Shown here one piece after another: positions 18,292 through 24,939 of a DNA stretch of 39,008 nucleotides. Under the pieces are notes generated by a model. It searched no databases and was not told the DNA's origin. It saw only the letters and a program-made list of their open reading frames with translations. The position numbers were made by a program, and so were the translations under genes. Numbering within the stretch: the stretch's first letter is position 1; the number at the start of each line of letters is the position of its first letter. The DNA comes from Dehalococcoidia bacterium. GTDB taxonomy: Bacteria; Chloroflexota; Dehalococcoidia; Tepidiformales; Tepidiformaceae. The DNA lies in NCBI GenBank assembly GCA_020847765.1, contig JADLBJ010000177.1, forward strand, positions 1 to 39,008, written 5' to 3'.

Positions 18292-18755
18292 GCCGGGGCC
18301 ATTTCCGCGCCAACACCGCGGCGCTCTATCTCCATCAGGCTGGCGAGACGGCGCGCGTGGCGCCCGCCTTCGAATCTGCATTCGAGGAAGGCGGTGAGGA
18401 TCTCCCTCGCGAGCGCCGGCCCGATCTCGCCGGCGCCGAGGGCGAGGACGTTGGCGTCTGTGTGCTGACGCGCGCGGGCCGCGCCCCAGGCGCTGTGGCA
18501 GAGCGCACAGCGAACGCCGGGGACCTTGTTGGCGGCGATGCTGACGCCGACGCCGTTGCTGCAGACGACGACGCCGAGGTCGGCTTCGCGGCCGACGACG
18601 GCGCGTGCGACGACTTCGGCGTAGCCAGGATAGTCCACGCTCTCGGGGCCGTGGGTCCCGAAGTCGCGGGTATCGTGGCCCAGCGCGGCCGCAGCCTGGA
18701 TGAGCTGCTCCTTGAGGTAGAACCCGGCATGGTCTGCGCCGAAGGCCACGATCAC
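18288..18755 (-). CDS. rpiB: Ribose-5-phosphate isomerase B
   Basis: VIVAFGADHAGFYLKEQLIQAAAALGHDTRDFGTHGPESVDYPGYAEVVARAV...CSNGVGVSIAANKVPGVRCALCHSAWGAARARQHTDANVLALGAG. GTG start at 18755. Confidence 0.93.
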   Translation of the reverse strand: MIVAFGADHAGFYLKEQLIQAAAALGHDTRDFGTHGPESVDYPGYAEVVARAVVGREADLGVVVCSNGVGVSIAANKVPGVRCALCHSAWGAARARQHTDANVLALGAGEIGPALAREILTAFLECRFEGGRHARRLASLMEIERRGVGAEMAPA

Positions 18756-18782
18756 GGGCGGCTCCCTCGTGAGTATGGGGTC

Positions 18783-18788
18783 AGTATA
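18783..18788 (-). promoter_or_regulatory. Candidate -10 element upstream of the rpiB operon
   Basis: TATACT on the minus strand, 28 nt before the rpiB GTG. AGTAT is repeated at 18772-18776 and 18783-18787 (one helical turn apart). No clear -35. Confidence 0.3.
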
Positions 18789-18848
18789 CGGGCCGCGACG
18801 CCTTGGGTCCGACGCAGTGACGGGGTCCGTGCGAGGGAGAAGCCGGCT

Positions 18849-18909
18849 GCCAAGCTTATCTTTTGGGGCTGTGGATTGCCCGGCCACGTCTCGGCGAACG
18901 AAGCTTGGC
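18849..18909. repeat. Perfect 9-bp inverted repeat upstream of the DUF35/thiolase operon (possible operator)
   Basis: GCCAAGCTT (18849-18857) and AAGCTTGGC (18901-18909), 43 nt apart, in the divergent intergenic region. Confidence 0.4.
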
Positions 18910-18943
18910 GCATCATGACCGGCTCGACCTGGAGTGCGGGGAG

Positions 18944-19381
18944 ATGACGACCGGCCAGCCTGCCCCGGCTGGAAAGCCGGTGCCCCTGCCAGACGACCTC
19001 ACCGCCCCCTACTGGGAGGGCGCCGGGCGGCGCGAGCTGTGCATCCAGCGCTGTTGTCGCTGCCGGACGTTCGCCCACCCGCCAGAGTCGCTCTGCCCGG
19101 CGTGCAACAGTCCCGAGCTGAGATTCGAGGCGGTGAGCGGCCGCGGACGCGTCTATTCGTTCACCGTGGTCCGGGACAACGTGACGCGCGGCTTCGAAGC
19201 GGAGGTGCCGTACGTCGTCGCGCTTGTCGAGCTCGCCGAACAGAAGCGCCTGATCGTCGTCACCAATCTGCCGGAAGCAGATCCCGAGCGGGTGCGCGTG
19301 GGATCCCCGGTCGTCGTCGACTTCGAGGCACGGGACGGGATGACGGTCCCTCAATTCCGTCTGGCGAGTGACGACCGATGA
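18944..19381 (+). CDS. DUF35 OB-fold/Zn-ribbon protein (acyl-CoA-associated)
   Basis: DDLTAPYWEGAGRRELCIQRCCRCRTFAHPPESLCPACNSPELRFEAVSGRGRVYSFTVVRDNVTRGFEAEVPYVVALVELAEQKRLIVVTNL. Classic rubredoxin-like Zn ribbon plus OB fold. Confidence 0.9.
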   Translation: MTTGQPAPAGKPVPLPDDLTAPYWEGAGRRELCIQRCCRCRTFAHPPESLCPACNSPELRFEAVSGRGRVYSFTVVRDNVTRGFEAEVPYVVALVELAEQKRLIVVTNLPEADPERVRVGSPVVVDFEARDGMTVPQFRLASDDR

Positions 19382-20559
19382 ACGCGAGCCTGCGGGACCG
19401 CGTCGCGATCGTGGGCGCCGGGTACTCGTCGCTCACGCGCCGTTCTCCGCGGTTGCTGGCCGAGCTCACGGTCGAGGCCTGCGACGCGGCGCTGAAGGAC
19501 GCGGGCGTCACGCGCGCGGACGTCGACGGTGTCGCCACGGTGCCGACGATGCCGGCTTACGGGAACGCGGGCAGCCTCGACGGTGCCGACGTCGTCTCGG
19601 TGGGGTACCTCATTCGGCTGCTGGGGATCGGCCACCAGGTGGACTGGTACACGCAGACGCCCGGGCTGATCACCTCCACTGTCATCGACGCGGTCAACGC
19701 GCTGGCGGCGGGTGCCTGCAACTTCGTTCTCGTCTGGCGGGCGGTGCATATGCCCAGGGGACGGTACAGCAACTTCTCCCGTCCTGGCGCCGGTGGCGAG
19801 GACCAGTTCCGCGCGCCCTATGGCTGGACGATGCCAGCAGCCTGGCAGGCGATGGCGTACCAGAAGTACTTCGCCGATCACGGCGCGGGCCGCGAGGAGA
19901 TGGGCCGGTTCGTGGTGGACAACCGGGCGAACGCGAACCTCAATCCGCGCTCCTATTTCCGGGATGTGCCCCTCACGCTCGAGGAGTACATGGCGTCGCG
20001 GATGGTGGCGGAGCCGGTCTGCCTCTACGACTGCGACTTACCCGTGGACGGATGCGCGGCGATCGTACTGACGACGGCCGAGCGGGCGTTGGCGATGGGC
20101 CGGCGAGGCGCTCTTATCACTGGCTACGCGCAGACGACCTACCCCTCGACGGGCGGGTTCACCGACCCCGAGAACATGTGGATCGGCGGCGGAGCGATGG
20201 GGCAGAAGCTCTGGGCGGCTGCTGGCGTGGGCCCGGAGGAGATGGACCTGGCCTTGCTGTACGACGGCTTCAGCGTCTTCGTCTGGATGTGGCTGGAGTC
20301 GCTCGGCTTCTGCAAGCGGGGCGAGGCCGCGGCGTTCTTTCGCGACGGTCACGGCCGGCTCACCGGCTCGCTGCCCGTCAACACGTCGGGCTGCAGCCTG
20401 GGCGAGGGCCGCCTTCACGGTATGGCGCACCTGACGGAGGCCTACCTGCAGCTCAGCGGGCAGGCGGGCGCGCGCCAGTTGCCCAACGCCCGGCGCGCCG
20501 TTGTGACGGTTGGTCCTGGAAGTTGGGTCAGCGGCGGCCTCGTGCTGCGCGCGCTCTGA
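19378..20559 (+). CDS. Thiolase-like protein (lipid-transfer/SCP2-thiolase superfamily, Ltp2-like) lacking canonical Cys residues
   Basis: RVAIVGAGYSSLTRRSPRLLAELTVEACDAALKDAGVTRADVDGVATV; SRMVAEPVCLYDCDLPVDGCAAIVLTTAERA; LPVNTSGCSLGEGRLHGMAHLTEAYLQLSGQAGARQ. 4 bp overlap with the DUF35 gene (ATGA). Confidence 0.88.
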   Translation: MNASLRDRVAIVGAGYSSLTRRSPRLLAELTVEACDAALKDAGVTRADVDGVATVPTMPAYGNAGSLDGADVVSVGYLIRLLGIGHQVDWYTQTPGLITSTVIDAVNALAAGACNFVLVWRAVHMPRGRYSNFSRPGAGGEDQFRAPYGWTMPAAWQAMAYQKYFADHGAGREEMGRFVVDNRANANLNPRSYFRDVPLTLEEYMASRMVAEPVCLYDCDLPVDGCAAIVLTTAERALAMGRRGALITGYAQTTYPSTGGFTDPENMWIGGGAMGQKLWAAAGVGPEEMDLALLYDGFSVFVWMWLESLGFCKRGEAAAFFRDGHGRLTGSLPVNTSGCSLGEGRLHGMAHLTEAYLQLSGQAGARQLPNARRAVVTVGPGSWVSGGLVLRAL

Positions 20560-20599
20560 CATCGACACCGGCGCGGCCGGGCGCGGGAGGACAAACGGG

Positions 20600-21883
20600 A
20601 TGGCATCTGACACATCGCAGAAACGTGGCCGGCCACTCGAGGGCGTGAGGATCCTGGACCTGACACGACATCTGGCAGGAGCCGGGTCAACCCGCATCCT
20701 GGGGATTCTCGGGGCGGAGGTCCTGCGCTTCGAATGGCCGCACCCCCCGGCCCTCGACTTTCTCCGGCTTTCGGGGCCCAACGCCGACGGTGTGCCGGGC
20801 ATGAACCGCAGCGGCTTCTTCGCGCAGACGAACGTCCACAAGAAGAGCGTCGCCCTCGACCTGTCCACGCCGCGCGGGCAGGAGATCCTGAGGAAGTTCG
20901 TACCGCTCTGCGACATCGTCGTCGAGAGCTTCACGCCCGGGGTGATGAAGAAGTGGGGCCTCGACTACGCCGGGCTGCGGGCGCTGCGCGAAGACGTGAT
21001 CTACGTGGCGGCCTCCGGATTCGGGCACACGGGGCCGTTGCGCGACTACCGGTCCGTCGGGCCGACGGCGCAGGCGTACTCGGGGTTGACCGCGATGGTG
21101 GGCCTCGAAGGCTGCGAGCCGGCCGGCTGGGGCTTTTCGTACATGGACCACATGGGCGCCACGATGAACGCCGCCGCCATGCTGATGGCGCTCGAGCGGC
21201 GACGGGTGACGGGGAAAGGGGAGTTCATCGACGGCGGGCAGTCGCAGCACGGGGCGGCACTCCTCGGGCCGATGCTGCTCGACGCGACGATCAACGGCGG
21301 GACTATCGCCCCGCGCGGCAACCGCGACCTCTATGGCGACTACGCGCCGGCGAACGCCTATCGCTGCGCGGGGACGGACCGCTGGGTGACGATCGCCGTG
21401 CGTAGCGAACGCGACTGGCTCGCCCTCTGCCGCGCGCTCGGGCTCGACGATCTGGCGGCGCGACCGGAGCTGCGCACGCTGGTCGGCCGGCGCGCGGCCG
21501 CCGACGAGATCGACGCGGCGATCGCGGGCTGGACGAGCGGACGGGACCGTTACCAGGTGATGGACGTGCTCCAGGCGGCGGGGGTGGCTGCCGGAGTGGT
21601 CCAGCATGTCGACGACAAGGCGGAGCGCGACCCCGCCCTGGCGGCGCGCCAGTTCTACACGGCGATCGACGACGACATCCTCGGGCGCAAACGGTATGAG
21701 GGCGTTCCCCTGACGAGCGAGGAGTTCGACAGCTCCATCACGACCCCTTCGCCATGGATGGGGGAGCATACCCGCGAGGTGCTGACGACGGTGCTGGGCT
21801 TCAGCGACGCCGAAGTCGACGAGCTGGCGGCGGCCGCGGTGATCTGGGAGGCAGACGTGAAGCGGGAGGGACGGACGTCATGA
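20600..21883 (+). CDS. Class III CoA-transferase (CaiB/BaiF family), putative catalytic partner
   Basis: GRPLEGVRILDLTRHLAGAGSTRILGILGAEVLRFEWP...KKSVALDLSTPRGQEILRKFVPLCDIVVESFTPGVMKKWGLDYAGLRALREDVIYVAASGFGHTGPL...SYMDHMGATMNAAAMLMALERRRVTGKGEFID. Confidence 0.9.
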   Translation: MASDTSQKRGRPLEGVRILDLTRHLAGAGSTRILGILGAEVLRFEWPHPPALDFLRLSGPNADGVPGMNRSGFFAQTNVHKKSVALDLSTPRGQEILRKFVPLCDIVVESFTPGVMKKWGLDYAGLRALREDVIYVAASGFGHTGPLRDYRSVGPTAQAYSGLTAMVGLEGCEPAGWGFSYMDHMGATMNAAAMLMALERRRVTGKGEFIDGGQSQHGAALLGPMLLDATINGGTIAPRGNRDLYGDYAPANAYRCAGTDRWVTIAVRSERDWLALCRALGLDDLAARPELRTLVGRRAAADEIDAAIAGWTSGRDRYQVMDVLQAAGVAAGVVQHVDDKAERDPALAARQFYTAIDDDILGRKRYEGVPLTSEEFDSSITTPSPWMGEHTREVLTTVLGFSDAEVDELAAAAVIWEADVKREGRTS

Positions 21884-23046
21884 GCCGTTTGCTGGAGCAT
21901 CTGACCGTGGTCGAGCTGGCGAGTCCGCTGACCGAATGGTGCGGGCGGCTTTTCTCGCAGGCAGGGGCGCGCGTGATCCTCGTGGAGCCGACGGGCGGCG
22001 CCGAAACGCGCAGCCGCGGGCCGTACCTGAACGGCCACGACGGCGATCCCGAGGCGAGTTTGCACTTCTGGCACTACAACACGGACAAGGAGAGCGTCGT
22101 CCTCCGCCCGGACGCCGATTCGGGCGGGCGGGCCCTCGCGGTCCTCCTCGCCAGGGCGGACGTACTGGTCGACGCCGGAACGTCGCCGGCAGTAGACGCG
22201 GCCGCAGCGGCGAATCCCTGTCTCGTCCGGGTGACCGTCACGCCCTTCGGGGAAGGGGGACCGTGGGCGGGATATGCGGCGACCGACCTCACCCACCTGG
22301 CGCTCGGCGGGCAGATGATGGTCTGCGGCTATGACGACCTGGAGCACACGCCGCCACTCGCACCGACCGGCAACCAGGCCTACCACATGGCGGGAACCTG
22401 GGCGTTCATCGCGGCGCTCGCCCGACTCCAGGCGTTGCCGTCCCGCGGCGGCGGGAAGGTGGGCGTCTCCGTGCACGAGGCGTGCGCCGGGATGACGGAG
22501 AACGCCTTCCCGAACTACGACTACACGGGCCAGGTGGTGACGCGACGGACGGGTCGCCACGCGAGCCTGGGACCGACGCCACCCTGGCAGCACCGTGCGG
22601 CCGACGGGCGGTACGTCAACGCACAGCTGGTCAACGTGCCGCCGCCGGCCTGGATGGCGCTGGTGGAGTGGATGGAGTCGGACGGAATGGCGGAAGACCT
22701 GGTCGACCCCAAGTACTTCATCCCGGAGCTGTTCCGCGAGCACTCATGGCGGATCTCCGAGGTGCTCGGCCGCTTCATCGCCACGAAGACTGCGGACGAA
22801 TTCTTCCACGGGGCGCAAGCTCGTGGGCTCATCGTCAGCGACGTCAACTACCCTCAAGACCTCGTCGACGACGAGCATCTGGCGGCGCGCAAGTTCTGGC
22901 GCGACGTGGACATGGGCGACGGCACGACACGCACGTTTTCGGCGTCGACCTTCCTGTGCGCCGAGTCGGAGACGGGCCCGTGGCGGCGCGCGCCCCGTCT
23001 GGACGAGCACGGGAACGCGCTGCGGCGAGAGTTCGGGATCGCCTGA
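21880..23046 (+). CDS. Class III CoA-transferase (CaiB/BaiF family), divergent, putative non-catalytic partner
   Basis: MSRLLEHLTVVELASPLTEWCGRLFSQAGARVILVEPTGGAETRSRGPY...DKESVVLRPDADSGGRALAVLLARADVLVDAG...CLVRVTVTPFGEGGPWAGYAATDLTHLALGGQMMVCGY. 4 bp overlap (ATGA) with the preceding gene. Confidence 0.87.
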   Translation: MSRLLEHLTVVELASPLTEWCGRLFSQAGARVILVEPTGGAETRSRGPYLNGHDGDPEASLHFWHYNTDKESVVLRPDADSGGRALAVLLARADVLVDAGTSPAVDAAAAANPCLVRVTVTPFGEGGPWAGYAATDLTHLALGGQMMVCGYDDLEHTPPLAPTGNQAYHMAGTWAFIAALARLQALPSRGGGKVGVSVHEACAGMTENAFPNYDYTGQVVTRRTGRHASLGPTPPWQHRAADGRYVNAQLVNVPPPAWMALVEWMESDGMAEDLVDPKYFIPELFREHSWRISEVLGRFIATKTADEFFHGAQARGLIVSDVNYPQDLVDDEHLAARKFWRDVDMGDGTTRTFSASTFLCAESETGPWRRAPRLDEHGNALRREFGIA

Positions 23047-23130
23047 GCCCCGATCGGGCGGCCGGGCGACGTGCGATAATGCTGTCGCGCGCGAGGGGCG
23101 GGCAGGACAGACAGCGCGCGCGGCGGACCG

Positions 23131-24069
23131 ATGGACATCCTGCTGCCGCAACTGCGGGCATTCGTGGCCGTGTCGCGGCTGGGAAGCTACGCACGGGCTG
23201 CGGAGGAGCTTTCCTACAGTGAGCCAGCAGTCTACCTGCAGGTGAAAAGCCTGGAGAAGGGGCTCGGGCTCCGCCTGGTACGACGCCAGCGAAAGCAGGT
23301 GGTGCTGACATCGGAAGGGGAGGAGCTTCTGCCGCGCGTCGTCGAGATGCTCGACCGGGCAGACCTCGTGGCGCAGGCGGCGCGCGGGTTGCGCGGACGC
23401 ATCGTGGTCGCCTCGGGGCCGAACACGGCCGTCTCCTGGATCATGCCGATCATCGCGCGCTACCAGCGCCAATTCCCCCAGCACGAAGTCGAGCTCCACG
23501 CGGGCGACGCCCCGGGTCTGGTCCGGGACGTGATCCTGGGGAATGTGGACATCGCGATCGGCGGCATCCGGCGGGAGCAGATCCGCGACCAGAGCTTCAC
23601 CACGCACCGGCTGGTGCTCGTCCCCTGGGTGGAGGACGAATGGGCGGTATTCGGCTCACCGGGGCTCCTGGAACGACGGGCGAGTGGTCTCCCCGGCGAG
23701 CCGCTGCGCGTCTTCCATTACCCGCGCTTCACACGCCGGCCCCTGGAGGAGGCGGGCCGCTATGTCAAGGAGCGCCTCGGACGCCCGGTTACGCTGGTAG
23801 AGATGGGCAGCCTGGACCTGGTGCGCGGCGCGATCGTCAACGAGCTCGGGCTGGGAATCATCCCGATCAGCGCGGCGCCCTTCCTCGACACAACGCGGAT
23901 AGCACCGGTCTGCGACCTTGGCGGGTATGCTGGCCTGACGCTCCGGCTGCTGCACCGGCGGCCACGGCTGCTTACGCCGCCGGTACGATGCTTTCTCTCC
24001 TACCTGATCCAGGGCCGCGGGAGGGTACGCGCCGAAGCCGGGGGGCAACCCGCCCGCGCGCTGCGCTGA
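23131..24069 (+). CDS. LysR-family transcriptional regulator
   Basis: MDILLPQLRAFVAVSRLGSYARAAEELSYSEPAVYLQVKSLEKGLGLRLVRRQRKQVVLTSEGEELLPRV (LysR wHTH), then a periplasmic-binding-like effector domain ...VASGPNTAVSWIMPIIARYQRQFPQHEVELHAGDAPGLVRDVILGNVDIAIGG. Confidence 0.95.
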   Translation: MDILLPQLRAFVAVSRLGSYARAAEELSYSEPAVYLQVKSLEKGLGLRLVRRQRKQVVLTSEGEELLPRVVEMLDRADLVAQAARGLRGRIVVASGPNTAVSWIMPIIARYQRQFPQHEVELHAGDAPGLVRDVILGNVDIAIGGIRREQIRDQSFTTHRLVLVPWVEDEWAVFGSPGLLERRASGLPGEPLRVFHYPRFTRRPLEEAGRYVKERLGRPVTLVEMGSLDLVRGAIVNELGLGIIPISAAPFLDTTRIAPVCDLGGYAGLTLRLLHRRPRLLTPPVRCFLSYLIQGRGRVRAEAGGQPARALR

Positions 24070-24079
24070 CGGCCGGCAC

Positions 24080-24937
24080 CTAGGCGGGAACCTTCGCCAG
24101 GGTCGTTTCGGCGAAGCGTTCGAGGTTCGGCAGGGCGTCCTTCGAGCTGCGCCAGAGGGAGACCACGACGCGGTCGACGCCCACCTCGGCGTAGCGGGCG
24201 AGCTCGTCCGGCGTGACCGTGGCACGGGCGTTCATCGTCACCTCGAAGGGGAGGCCAGCGCGCCCGTAGCGCGCCCGCTGCTCGTGGATCCCGGCGATGA
24301 GCGCCTTCATCTCCTCCGGCGGGTGGTTGATGGCGTACCAGCCGTCGCCCAGTCGAGCGACCCGGCGGAAGGCAGCCGGGGACTCACCGCCAACGACGAT
24401 TGGCGGGTGGGGCCGGGAGACAGGCTTGGGCTCGAAGTGGAGGGGGCCGACCTGGTAATGCTTGCCGCGATAATCGACCGTCTTCTCGGTCCAGAGGGCG
24501 CGCAGGAGCTCGATGCATTCGTCCATGCGCGCGCCGCGGGTGTGGAAGTCCTGTCCGGCGAAGCGGAACTCGTCTTCGAGCCAGCCGGCGCCGACGCCGA
24601 GCATCATGCGCCCCCGCGAGAGGTAATCGACGCCGAGCACGGTGCGGGCGGTGACGACCGGGTCGCGCAGGGGCAGGATGTAAACGGCGGTTCCGAACTT
24701 GATAGTGCTGGTGCTGGCGGCCACGTAGGCGAAGATTGTGAAGGCGTCGACGATCGGCCAATCGGGCTGGAGGGGGGCGTTCCCGTCTGCTGCGTAGGGG
24801 TAGGTCGAGGCGATGGCGACCGGAAGGACAAGGTGATCGGGCCGCCAGAGGGACTCGAAGCCGAGTTGCTCAGCCCTCTGGGCGGCGGCGATGAGAGCGG
24901 GACCGTTGATCCCCTCGAAGAAGACTCCAACCTTCAT
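24080..24937 (-). CDS. LLM-class (F420/FMN-dependent) oxidoreductase
   Basis: MKVGVFFEGINGPALIAAAQRAEQLGFESLWRPDHLVLP...RDPVVTARTVLGVDYLSRGRMMLGVGAGWLEDEFRFAGQDFHTRGARMDECIELLRALWTEKTVDYRGKHYQV...PHPPIVVGGESPAAFRRVARLGDGWY. Confidence 0.92.
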   Translation of the reverse strand: MKVGVFFEGINGPALIAAAQRAEQLGFESLWRPDHLVLPVAIASTYPYAADGNAPLQPDWPIVDAFTIFAYVAASTSTIKFGTAVYILPLRDPVVTARTVLGVDYLSRGRMMLGVGAGWLEDEFRFAGQDFHTRGARMDECIELLRALWTEKTVDYRGKHYQVGPLHFEPKPVSRPHPPIVVGGESPAAFRRVARLGDGWYAINHPPEEMKALIAGIHEQRARYGRAGLPFEVTMNARATVTPDELARYAEVGVDRVVVSLWRSSKDALPNLERFAETTLAKVPA

Positions 24938-24939
24938 GC

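Noticed and set aside
10464-23046. Reading the CoA-transferase region as a horizontally acquired island
   Set aside because: No integrase, transposase, tRNA or flanking repeats; composition looks like the surrounding DNA by eye, and core glycolytic genes lie in the middle.
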